Of a stretch of 41,173 nt of DNA, positions 31,026 through 41,173 are shown piece after piece (position 1 is the stretch's first letter; every line of letters begins with the position of its first letter). A model generated the notes under the pieces. The model did no database searches and had not been told where the DNA came from. It saw nothing but the letters and a program-made list of their open reading frames with translations. This DNA is from Utricularia gibba. Lineage: Eukaryota; Streptophyta; Magnoliopsida; Lamiales; Lentibulariaceae. The DNA is taken from assembly GCA_002189035.1 (NCBI GenBank), contig NEEC01000146.1, forward strand, positions 1-41,173. The letters are read 5' to 3'. Position numbers and translations under genes: made by a program.

Positions 31026-34000
31026 CATTTGGGGTGGTCTTGAGATCCTCACTTCAATAAAGGTATCACGATTTTCGTCGAATGGGACCTTATTGTGCTG
31101 TGAAGTCAGACCGAACCTTGGGTCCGGACGAAGTTCCCAACAACAGCACCCGCCAAAAAACGACAACTTTTCCTTGAAAAAGCATGTAGGCAGCCGCCGA
31201 AAACCCAACGTTAATAAATGCATCACTTTTTTGGCCGGGCTACAAATGACTATGGGCCAGAGCGCGACTCGACCATTTGCTCGATACTAGTGCCAGCCTA
31301 GAGCACCTCGTCAAATATAAATCAGGTTGTTGAGAAAACCATTTGGGGCGCTCATGACATCATAACTCATTAAATGCATCACGATTTTCATCGAGTAGGA
31401 CCCGATTGGGCTAAGGAGCCAGACCAAACCTTGGGCCCTTACAAAGCTGCCAACGACAGCACCCACCTTAAAACGGCAAGCTGTTGCTTGAAAAACCATG
31501 TGGGCAGCCGCCGACAACCCAACGTTAATAAATGCATCACTTCTTTTGACGGGCTACAGCTGACTTTGTCCCCCAAGCCCGACCCGAATTCCGGCCCGAT
31601 CTCGGTGACCCACAAAAGCGCCTTCTCAAGTGTATAGCATGCTGTTGAAAAAAGCATTTGGGGTGGTCTTGAGATCCTCACTTCAATAAAGGTATCACGA
31701 TTTTCGTCGAATGGGACCTTATTGTGCTGTGAAGTCAGACCGAACCTTGGGTCCGGACGAAGTTCCCAACAACAGCACCCGCCAAAAAACGACAACTTTT
31801 CCTTGAAAAGCATGTAGGCAGCCGCCGAAAACCCAACGTTAATAAATGCATCACTTTTTTGGCCGGGCTACAAATGACTATGGGCCAGAGCGCGACTCGA
31901 CCATTTGCTCGATACTAGTGCCAGCCTAGAGCACCTCGTCAAATATAAATCAGGTTGTTGAGAAAACCATTTGGGGCGCTCATGACATCATAACTCATTA
32001 AATGCATCACGATTTTCATCGAGTAGGACCCGATTGGGCTAAGGAGCCAGACCAAACCTTGGGCCCTTACAAAGCTGCCAACGACAGCACCCACCTTAAA
32101 ACGGCAAGCTGTTGCTTGAAAAACCATGTGGGCAGCCGCCGACAACCCAACGTTAATAAATGCATCACTTCTTTTGACGGGCTACAGCTGACTTTGTCCC
32201 CCAAGCCCGACCCGAATTCCGGCCCGATCTCGGTGACCCACAAAAGCGCCTTCTCAAGTGTATAGCATGCTGTTGAAAAAAGCATTTGGGGTGGTCTTGA
32301 GATCCTCACTTCAATAAAGGTATCACGATTTTCGTCGAATGGGACCTTATTGTGCTGTGAAGTCAGACCGAACCTTGGGTCCGGACGAAGTTCCCAACAA
32401 CAGCACCCGCCAAAAAACGACAACTTTTCCTTGAAAAGCATGTAGGCAGCCGCCGAAAACCCAACGTTAATAAATGCATCACTTTTTTGGCCGGGCTACA
32501 AATGACTATGGGCCAGAGCGCGACTCGACCATTTGCTCGATACTAGTGCCAGCCTAGAGCACCTCGTCAAATATAAATCAGGTTGTTGAGAAAACCATTT
32601 GGGGCGCTCATGACATCATAACTCATTAAATGCATCACGATTTTCATCGAGTAGGACCCGATTGGGCTAAGGAGCCAGACCAAACCTTGGGCCCTTACAA
32701 AGCTGCCAACGACAGCACCCACCTTAAAACGGCAAGCTGTTGCTTGAAAAACCATGTGGGCAGCCGCCGACAACCCAACGTTAATAAATGCATCACTTCT
32801 TTTGACGGGCTACAGCTGACTTTGTCCCCCAAGCCCGACCCGAATTCCGGCCCGATCTGGGTGACCCACAAAAGCGCCTTCTCAAGTGCATGCTGTTGAA
32901 AAAAGCATTTGGGGTGGTCTTGAGATCCTCACTTCAATAAAGGTATCACGATTTTCGTCGAATGGGACCTTATTGTGCTGTGAAGTCAGACCGAACCTTG
33001 GGTCCGGACGAAGTTCCCAACACAGCACCCGCCAAAAAACGACAACTTTTCCTTGAAAAGCATGTAGGCAGCCGCCGAAAACCCAACGTTAATAAATGCA
33101 TCACTTTTTTGGCCGGGCTACAAATGACTATGGGCCAGAGCGCGACTCGACCATTTGCTCGATACTAGTGCCAGCCTAGAGCACCTCGTCAAATATAAAT
33201 CAGGTTGTTGAGAAAACCATTTGGGGCGCTCATGACATCATAACATTAAATGCATCACGATTTTCATCGAGTAGGACCCGATTGGGCTAAGGAGCCAGAC
33301 CAAACCTTGGGCCCTTACAAAGCTGCCAACGACAGCACCCACCTTAAAACGGCAAGCTGTTGCTTGAAAAACCATGTGGGCAGCCGCCGACAACCCAACG
33401 TTAATAAATGCATCACTTCTTTTGACGGGCTACAGCTGACTTTGTCCCCCAAGCCCGACCCGAATTCCGGCCCGATCGGTGACCCACAAAAGCGCCTTCT
33501 CAAGTTATAGCATGCTGTTGAAAAAAGCATTTGGGGTGGTCTTGAGATCCTCACTTCAATAAAGGTATCACGATTTCGTCGAATGGGACCTTATTGTGCT
33601 GTGAAGTCAGACCGAACCTTGGGTCCGGACGAAGTTCCCAACAACAGCACCCGCCAAAAAACGACAACTTTTCCTTGAAAAGCATGTAGGCAGCCGCCGA
33701 AAACCCAACGTTAATAAATGCATCACTTTTTTGGCCGGGCTACAAATGACTATGGGCCAGAGCGCGACTCGACCATTTGCTCGATACTAGTGCCAGCCTA
33801 GAGCACCTCGTCAAATATAAATCAGGTTGTTGAGAAAACCATTTGGGGCGCTCATGACATCATAACTCATTAAATGCATCACGATTTTCATCGAGTAGGA
33901 CCCGATTGGGCTAAGGAGCCAGACCAAACCTTGGGCCCTTACAAAGCTGCCAACGACAGCACCCACCTTAAAACGGCAAGCTGTTGCTTGAAAAACCATG

Positions 34001-34145
34001 TGGGCAGCCGCCGACAACCCAACGTTAATAAATGCATCACTTCTTTTGACGGGCTACAGCTGACTTTGTCCCCCAAGCCCGACCCGAATTCCGGCCCGAA
34101 CCCACAAAAGCGCCTTCTCAAGTGTTAGCATGCTGTTGAAAAAAG
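31026..34145 (+). repeat. Five right-type A-B units
   Basis: A starts: 31026, 31655, 32283, 32906, 33528. B starts: 31340, 31968, 32596, 33218, 33840. The copy 31655-32282 appears identical to 27423-28050. B halves here often carry CATAACTCATT or CATAACATT instead of CATAACTTCATT. Confidence 0.85.
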
Positions 34146-34754
34146 CATTTGGGTGGTCTTGAGATCCTCACTTCAATAAAGGTATCACGATTTTCGTCGA
34201 ATGGGACCTTATTGTGCTGTGAAGTCAGACCGAACCTTGGGTCCGGACGAAGTTCCAACAACAGCACCCGCCAAAAAACGACAACTTTTCCTTGAAAAAG
34301 CATGTAGGCAGCCGCCGAAAACCCAACGTTAATAAATGCATCACTTTTTTGGCCGGGCTACAAATGACTATGGGCCAGAGCGCGACTCGACCATTTGCTC
34401 GATACTAGTGCCAGCCTAGAAAATATAAATCAAGAAAACCATTTGGGGCGCTCATGACATCATAACTTCATTAAATGCATCACGATTTTCATCGAGTAGG
34501 ACCCGATTGGGCTAAGGAGCCAGACCAAACCTTGGGCCCTTACAAAGCTGCCAACGACAGCACCCACCTTAAAACGGCAAGCTGTTGCTTGAAAAACCAT
34601 GTGGGCAGCCGCCGACAACCCAACGTTAATAAATGCATCACTTCTTTTGACGGGCTACAGCTGACTTTGTCCCCCAAGCCCGACCCGAATTCCGGCCCGA
34701 TCTCGGTGACCCACAAAAGCGCCTTCTCAAGTTATAGCATGCTGTTGAAAAAAG
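34146..34754 (+). repeat. A-B unit with deletions in m2 end
   Basis: The A half (34146-34439, 294 bp) has lost GCACCTCGTC after GCCTAGA and GGTTGTTG before AGAAAAC, and one G of its head. The B half 34440-34754 is full length at 315 bp. Confidence 0.8.
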
Positions 34755-35375
34755 CATTTGGGGTGGTCTTGAGATCCTCACTTCAATAAAGGTATCACGA
34801 TTTTCGTCGAATGGGACCTTATTGTGCTGTGAAGTCAGACCGAACCTTGGGTCCGGACGAAGTTCCCAACAACAGCACCCGCCAAAAAACGACAACTTTT
34901 CCTTGAAAAGCATGTAGGCAGCCGCCGAAAACCCAACGTTAATAAATGCATCACTTTTTTGGCCGGGCTACAAATGACTATGGGCCAGAGCGCGACTCGA
35001 CCATTTGCTCGATACTAGTGCCAGCCTAGAGCACCTCGTCAAATATAAATCAGGTTGTTGAGAAAACCATTTGGGGCGCTCATGACATCATAACTCATTA
35101 AATGCATCACGATTTTCATCGAGTAGGACCCGATTGGGCTAAGGAGCCAGACCAAACCTTGGGCCCTTACAAAGCTGCCAACGACAGCACCCACCTTAAA
35201 ACGGCAAGCTGTTGCTTGAAAAACCATGTGGGCAGCCGCCGACAACCCAACGTTAATAAATGCATCACTTCTTTTGACGGGCTACAGCTGACTTTGTCCC
35301 CAAGCCCGACCGAATTCCGGCCCGATCTCGGTGACCCACAAAAGCGCCTTCTCAAGTGCATGCTGTTGAAAAAAG
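34755..35375 (+). repeat. A-B unit (621 bp)
   Basis: A 34755-35067, B 35068-35375. Right-type alleles. The B tail is slightly shortened (CAAGTGCATGCTG in place of CAAGTGTATAGCATGCTG). Confidence 0.85.
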
Positions 35376-35582
35376 CATTTGAGATCGGTGAAATGGGACC
35401 CAAAGACAACGCCTTCTTGAAAAAGCATGTAGGCAGCCGCCGAAAACCCAACGTTAATAAATGCATCACTTTTTTGGCCGGGCTACAAATGACTATGGGC
35501 CAGAGCGCGACTCGACCATTTGCTCGATACTAGTGCCAGCCTAGAGCACCTCGTCAAATATAAATCAGGTTGTTGAGAAAAC
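35376..35582 (+). repeat. A half with most of m1 deleted
   Basis: m1 is reduced to about 50 bp (35376-35425), reading CATTTGAGATCGGTGAAATG and then GACCCAAAGACAACGCC. m2 (35426-35582) is intact at 157 bp. The remaining m1 pieces do not form a single clean deletion, so several events or a patched repair seem likely. Confidence 0.8.
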
Positions 35583-36481
35583 CATTTGGTCATGACATCA
35601 TAACTTCATTAAATGCATCACGATTTTCATCGAGTAGGACCCGATTGGGCTAAGGAGCCAGACCAAACCTTGGGCCTTACAAAGCTGCCAACGACAGCAC
35701 CCACCTTAAAACGGCAAGCTGTTGCTTGAAAAACCATGGGGCAGCCGCCGACAACCCAACGTTAATAAATGCATCTTCTTTTGACGGGCTACAGCTGACT
35801 TTGTCCCCCATTCCGGCCCGATCTCTGACCCACAAAAGCGCCTTCTCAAGTTGCATGCTGTTGAAAAAAGCATTTGGGGTGGTCTTGAGATCCGGTAACG
35901 ATTTTCGTCGAATGGGACCTTATTGTGCTGTGAAGTCAGACCGAACCTTGGGTCCGGACGAAGTTCCCAACAACAGCACCCGCCAAAAAACGACAACTTT
36001 TCCTTGAAAAAGCATGTAGGCAGCCGCCGAAAACCCAACGTTAATAAATGCATCACTTTTTTGGCCGGGCTACAAATGACTATGGGCCAGAGCGCGACTC
36101 GACCATTTGCTCGATACTAGTGCCAGCCTAGAGCACCTCGTCAAATATAAATCAGGTTGTTGAGAAAACCATTTGGGGCGCTCATGACATCATAACTTCA
36201 TTAAATGCATCACGATTTTCATCGAGTAGGACCCGATTGGGCTAAGGAGCCAGACCAAACCTTGGGCCCTTACAAAGCTGCCAACGACAGCACCCACCTT
36301 AAAACGGCAAGCTGTTGCTTGAAAAACCATGTGGGCAGCCGCCGAAACCCAACGTTAATAAATGCATCACTTCTTTTGACGGGCTACAGCTGACTTTGTC
36401 CCCAAGCCCGACCCGAATTCCGGCCCGATCCGGTGACCCACAAAAGCGCCTTCTCAAGTGTAAGCATGCTGTTGAAAAAAG
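35583..36481 (+). repeat. Eroded B, eroded A and following B
   Basis: B 35583-35870 (288 bp) has lost bases at its head (CATTTGGTCATGAC), in its core (GCATCTTCTTTTGACGGG) and in the m4 middle (GTCCCCCATTCCGG). A 35871-36169 has lost about 15 bp of m1 (GAGATCCGGTAACGATTTTC). B 36170-36481 has minor losses only. Confidence 0.8.
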
Positions 36482-39400
36482 CATTTGGGGTGGTCTTGAG
36501 ATCCTCACTTCAATAAAGGTATCACGATTTTCGTCGAATGGGACCTTATTGTGCTGTGAAGTCAGACCGAACCTTGGGTCCGGACGAAGTTCCCAACAAC
36601 AGCACCCGCCAAAAAACGACAACTTTTCCTTGAAAAGCATGTAGGCAGCCGCCGAAAACCCAACGTTAATAAATGCATCACTTTTTTGGCCGGGCTACAA
36701 ATGACTATGGGCCAGAGCGCGACTCGACCATTTGCTCGATACTAGTGCCAGCCTAGAGCACCTCGTCAAATATAAATCAGGTTGTTGAGAAAACCATTTG
36801 GGGCGCTCATGACATCATAACTTCATTAAATGCATCACGATTTTCATCGAGTAGGACCCGATTGGGCTAAGGAGCCAGACCAAACCTTGGGCCCTTACAA
36901 AGCTGCCAACGACAGCACCCACCTTAAAACGGCAAGCTGTTGCTTGAAAAACCATGTGGGCAGCCGCCGACAACCCAACGTTAATAAATGCATCACTTCT
37001 TTTGACGGGCTACAGCTGACTTTGTCCCCCAAGCCCGACCCGAATTCCGGCCCGAGGTGACCCACAAAAGCGCCTTCTCAAGTGTATAGCATGCTGTTGA
37101 AAAAAGCATTTGGGGTGGTCTTGAGATCCTCACTTCAATAAAGGTATCACGATTTTCGTCGAATGGGACCTTATTGTGCTGTGAAGTCAGACCGAACCTT
37201 GGGTCCGGACGAAGTTCCCAACAACAGCACCCGCCAAAAAACGACAACTTTTCCTTGAAAAGCATGTAGGCAGCCGCCGAAAACCCAACGTTAATAAATG
37301 CATCACTTTTTTGGCCGGGCTACAAATGACTATGGGCCAGAGCGCGACTCGACCATTTGCTCGATACTAGTGCCAGCCTAGAGCACCTCGTCAAATATAA
37401 ATCAGGTTGTTGAGAAAACCATTTGGGGCGCTCATGACATCATAACCATTAAATGCATCACGATTTTCATCGAGTAGGACCCGATTGGGCTAAGGAGCCA
37501 GACCAAACCTTGGGCCCTTACAAAGCTGCCAACGACAGCACCCACCTTAAAACGGCAAGCTGTTGCTTGAAAAACCATGTGGGCAGCCGCCGACAACCCA
37601 ACGTTAATAAATGCATCACTTCTTTTGACGGGCTACAGCTGACTTTGTCCCCCAAGCCCGACCCGAATTCCGGCCCGATCTCGGTGACCCACAAAAGCGC
37701 CTTCTCAAGTGTATAGCATGCTGTTGAAAAAAGCATTTGGGGGTCTTGAGATCCTCACTTCAATAAAGGTATCACGATTTTCGTCGAATGGGACCTTATT
37801 GTGCTGTGAAGTCAGACCGAACCTTGGGTCCGGACGAAGTTCAACAACAGCACCCGCCAAAAAACGACAACTTTTCCTTGAAAAAGCATGTAGGCAGCCG
37901 CCGAAAACCCAACGTTAATAAATGCATCACTTTTTTGGCCGGGCTACAAATGACTATGGGCCAGAGCGCGACTCGACCATTTGCTCGATACTAGTGCCAG
38001 CCTAGAGCACCTCGTCAAATATAAATCAGGTTGTTGAGAAAACCATTTGGGGCGCTCATGACATCATAACTTCATTAAATGCATCACGATTTTCATCGAG
38101 TAGGACCCGATTGGGCTAAGGAGCCAGACCAAACCTTGGGCCCTTACAAAGCTGCCAACGACAGCACCCACCTTAAAACGGCAAGCTGTTGCTTGAAAAA
38201 CCATGGGGCAGCCGCCGACAACCCAACGTTAATAAATGCATCACTTCTTTTGACGGGCTACAGCTGACTTTGTCCCCAAGCCCGACCGAATTCCGGCCCG
38301 ATCTGGGTGACCCACAAAAGCGCCTTCTCAGTTTAAAGCATGCTGTTGAAAAAAGCATTTGGGGTTTGAGATCCTCACTTCAATAAAGGTATCACGATTT
38401 TCGTCGAATGGGACCTTATTGTGCTGTGAAGTCAGACCGAACCTTGGGTCGGACGAAGTTCCAACAACAGCACCCGCCAAAAAACGACAACTTTTCCTTG
38501 AAAAAGCATGTAGGCAGCCGCCGAAAACCCAACGTTAATAAATGCATCACTTTTTTGGCCGGGCTACAAATGACTATGGGCCAGAGCGCGACTCGACCAT
38601 TTGCTCGATACTAGTGCCAGCCTAGAGCACCTCGTCAAATATAAATCAGGTTGTTGAGAAAACCATTTGGGGCGCTCATGACATCATAACTCATTAAATG
38701 CATCACGATTTTCATCGAGTAGGACCCGATTGGGCTAAGGAGCCAGACCAAACCTTGGGCCCTTACAAAGCTGCCAACGACAGCACCCACCTTAAAACGG
38801 CAAGCTGTTGCTTGAAAAACCATGTGGGCAGCCGCCGACAACCCAACGTTAATAAATGCATCACTTCTTTTGACGGGCTACAGCTGACTTTGTCCCCCAA
38901 GCCCGACCCGAATTCCGGCCCGATCTGGGTGACCCACAAAAGCGCCTTCTCAAGTTTAAGCATGCTGTTGAAAAAAGCATTTGGGTGGTCATGAGATCCT
39001 CACTTCAATAAAGGTATCACGATTTTCGTCGAATGGACCTTATTGTGCTGTGAAGTCAGACCGAACCTTGGGTCCGGACGAAGTTCCAACAACAGCACCC
39101 GCCAAAAAACGACAACTTTTCCTTGAAAAAGCATGTAGGCAGCCGCCGAAAACCCAACGTTAATAAATGCATCACTTTTTTGGCCGGGCTACAAATGACT
39201 ATGGGCCAGAGCGCGACTCGACCATTTGCTCGATACTAGTGCCAGCCTAGAGCACCTCGTCAAATATAAATCAGGTTGTTGAGAAAACCATTTGGGGCGC
39301 TCATGACATCATAACTTCATTAAATGCATCACGATTTTCATCGAGTAGGACCCGATTGGGCTAAGGAGCCAGACCAAACCTTGGGCCCTTACAAAGCTGC

Positions 39401-40541
39401 CAACGACAGCACCCACCTTAAAACGGCAAGCTGTTGCTTGAAAAACCATGTGGGCAGCCGCCGACAACCCAACGTTAATAAATGCATCACTTCTTTTGAC
39501 GGGCTACAGCTGACTTTGTCCCCCAAGCCGACCCGAATTCCGGCCCGATCTGGGTGACCCACAAAAGCGCCTTCTCAAGTTTAAGCATGCTGTTGAAAAA
39601 AGCATTTGGGGTGGTCTTGAGATCCTCACTTCAATAAAGGTATCACGATTTTCGTCGAATGGGACCTTATTGTGCTGTGAAGTCAGACCGAACCTTGGGT
39701 CCGGACGAAGTTCCAACAACAGCACCCGCCAAAAAACGACAACTTTTCCTTGAAAAAGCATGTAGGCAGCCGCCGAAAACCCAACGTTAATAAATGCATC
39801 ACTTTTTTGGCCGGGCTACAAATGACTATGGGCCAGAGCGCGACTCGACCATTTGCTCGATACTAGTGCCAGCCTAGAGCACCTCGTCAAATATAAATCA
39901 GGTTGTTGAGAAAACCATTTGGGGCGCTCATGACATCATAACTTCATTAAATGCATCACGATTTTCATCGAGTAGGACCCGATTGGGCTAAGGAGCCAGA
40001 CCAAACCTTGGGCCCTTACAAAGCTGCCAACGACAGCACCCACCTTAAAACGGCAAGCTGTTGCTTGAAAAACCATGTGGGCAGCCGCCGACAACCCAAC
40101 GTTAATAAATGCATCACTTCTTTTGACGGGCTACAGCTGACTTTGTCCCCCAAGCCCGACCCGAATTCCGGCCCGATCTCGGTGACCCACAAAAGCGCCT
40201 TCTCAAGTTTAAGCATGCTGTTGAAAAAGCATTTGGGGTGGTCATGAGATCCTACTTCAATAAAGGTATCACGATTTTCGTCGAATGGGACCTTATTGTG
40301 CTGTGAAGTCAGACCGAACCTTGGGTCCGGACGAAGTTCCAACAACAGCACCCGCCAAAAAACGACAACTTTTCCTTGAAAAAGCATGTAGGCAGCCGCC
40401 GAAAACCCAACGTTAATAAATGCATCACTTTTTTGGCCGGGCTACAAATGACTATGGGCCAGAGCGCGACTCGACCATTTGCTCGATACTAGTGCCAGCC
40501 TAGAGCACCTCGTCAAATATAAATCAGGTTGTTGAGAAAAC
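36482..40541 (+). repeat. Six right-type A-B units plus one A half
   Basis: A starts: 36482, 37107, 37734, 38356, 38978, 39603, 40230. B starts: 36795, 37420, 38044, 38664, 39289, 39916. From 38356 onward the A halves share TTCCAACAAC (one C lost). Several Bs end GTTTAAGCATGCTG. CATGAGATCC reappears in the As at 38978 and 40230, in place of CTTGAGATCC. Confidence 0.85.
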
Positions 40542-40712
40542 CATTTGGGGCGCTCATGACATCCTAACTTCATTAAATGCATCACGATTTTCATCGAGTA
40601 GGACCCGATTGGGCTAAGGAGCCAGACCAAACCTTGGGCCCTTACAAAGCTGCCCGATCTCGGTGACCCACAAAAGCGCCTTCTCAAGTTTAAAGCATGC
40701 TGTTGAAAAAAG
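40542..40712 (+). repeat. B half with ~145-bp internal deletion
   Basis: m3 is joined to the end of m4 at about 40653. AAGCTGCC runs straight into CGATCTCGGTGACCC, with a GCC shared by both sides of the join. The rest of m3 and most of m4, including GAATTC and the CGGGC dyad, are missing. The m3 head has left-type CATCCTAAC with right-type GGGCTAAGG. Confidence 0.85.
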
Positions 40713-41173
40713 CATTTGGGGTGGTCATGAGATCCTCACTTCAATAAAGGTATCACGATTTTCGTCGAATGGGACCTTATTGTGCTGTGAAGTCAGACCG
40801 AACCTTGGGTCCGGACGAAGTTCCAACAACAGCACCCGCCAAAAAACGACAACTTTTCCTTGAAAAGCATGTAGGCAGCCGCCGAAAACCCAACGTTAAT
40901 AAATGCATCACTTTTTTGGCCGGGCTACAAATGACTATGGGCCAGAGCGCGACTCGACCATTTGCTCGATACTAGTGCCAGCCTAGAGCACCTCGTCAAA
41001 TATAAATCAGGTTGTTGAGAAAACCATTTTGGGCGCTCATGACATCATAACATTAAATGCATCACGATTTTCATCGAGTAGGACCCGATTGGGCTAAGGA
41101 GCCAGACCAAACCTTGGGCCCTTACAAAGCTGCCAACGACAGCACCCACCTTAAAACGGCAAGCTGTTGCTTG
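40713..41173 (+). repeat. Last A and truncated B at the window edge
   Basis: A 40713-41024 is right type with CATGAGATCCTCAC and the single-C-loss TTCCAACAAC. B starts at 41025 and is cut by the window end inside m3, so the array continues. The A/B joint reads CCATTTTGGGC. Confidence 0.85.

Larger units (their letters stand above)
1..41173. repeat. Satellite DNA array with ~630-bp higher-order repeat
   Basis: The whole window is tandem copies of one satellite family, all in the same orientation. Boundaries were placed at the recurring CATTTGGGG start. This gives 63 higher-order units: 54 of A-B type (~600-630 bp) and 9 of A-B'-C type (~810-930 bp). Nothing outside the family was seen: no rRNA, tRNA, transposase, reverse transcriptase or unique stretch. 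Both window ends fall inside the array. The family is not one I recognise. A centromeric, pericentromeric or subtelomeric location is inferred from array length and higher-order structure only. Confidence 0.97.
26166..41173. repeat. Right domain: homogeneous A-B units
   Basis: A-B units of about 627-630 bp carry the right-type alleles: CTTGAGATCCTCAC in m1, TAGTGCCAGCCTAGAGC and AAATATAAATC in m2, CATCATAAC, GGGCTAAGG and CACCCACC in m3, and TTTGTCCCCCAAGCCCG in m4. No A-B'-C unit occurs here. Several copies are identical or nearly so by eye. Exceptions are rearranged or deleted copies at 30243-31025, 34146-36169 and 40542-40712. Confidence 0.85.

Noticed and set aside
1-41173. CRISPR array.
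   Set aside because: Units of 157-630 bp with no alternation of short repeats and unique spacers, and no cas genes.
1-41173. rDNA intergenic spacer subrepeats.
   Set aside because: No 18S, 5.8S, 25/28S or 5S sequence was recognised in 41 kb, and spacer subrepeat blocks are normally far shorter.
1-41173. Assignment to a named satellite family or species.
   Set aside because: I do not recognise the sequence. A database search with the 157-bp and 630-bp consensus would be decisive and could not be run.
1-41173. AATAAA strings as polyadenylation signals.
   Set aside because: They are part of the repeat core at every ~157 bp and come with no transcript evidence.

Overview
The window is one uninterrupted, head-to-tail satellite DNA array with no credible gene, RNA gene, transposon or unique-sequence island. 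An array this long with multi-level higher-order structure and no coding or rRNA sequence points to eukaryotic nuclear heterochromatin, such as a centromeric, pericentromeric or subtelomeric block. I do not recognise the satellite family, and the taxon cannot be read from the sequence. Both window edges lie inside the array, so its true length exceeds 41 kb.

The repeat is hierarchical. The obvious unit is about 630 bp, made of two ~315-bp halves called A and B here. Each half is itself two diverged ~157-bp units: m1 + m2 = A and m3 + m4 = B. In the reference copy 28051-28680 these measure 157, 157, 158 and 158 bp. All four share a start resembling CATNTGGG, an AATAAATGCATCAC-like core (GGTATCAC in m1) and an end resembling TTGAAAAAG. 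By eye m1 resembles m3 and m2 resembles m4, suggesting the steps 157 -> 315 -> 630 bp. Nine copies, all left of 21.8 kb, are longer A-B'-C units of about 810-930 bp (six ~150-bp units). B equals the 5' half of B' joined to the 3' half of C, so the common A-B unit looks like a deletion derivative of A-B'-C.

Layout. 1-21776: mixed array of A-B and A-B'-C units with 'left' alleles (GGGCTCAGG in m3, GAGCTCGACC in m4, AATAAAAATCAGG at the end of m2). 21777-26165: transition, where 'right' alleles appear one after another (TTGTCCCC in m4, GGGCTAAGG and CATCATAAC in m3, CACCCACC in m3, CTTGAGATCCTCAC in m1). 26166-41173: fairly homogeneous A-B units of about 627-630 bp, interrupted by rearranged copies at 30.5, 34.1-36.2 and 40.6 kb. 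I count 63 higher-order units: 9 A-B'-C and 54 A-B, counting rearranged and edge-truncated ones.

The open reading frames that can be drawn are by-products of repetition. They recur in several frames on both strands and break at each small indel. The interest lies in how the array evolved: the hidden 157-bp unit, the B'/C fusion, the directional allele gradient, a relic segment at 30.5 kb, the indel-dominated variation, and conserved short dyads.
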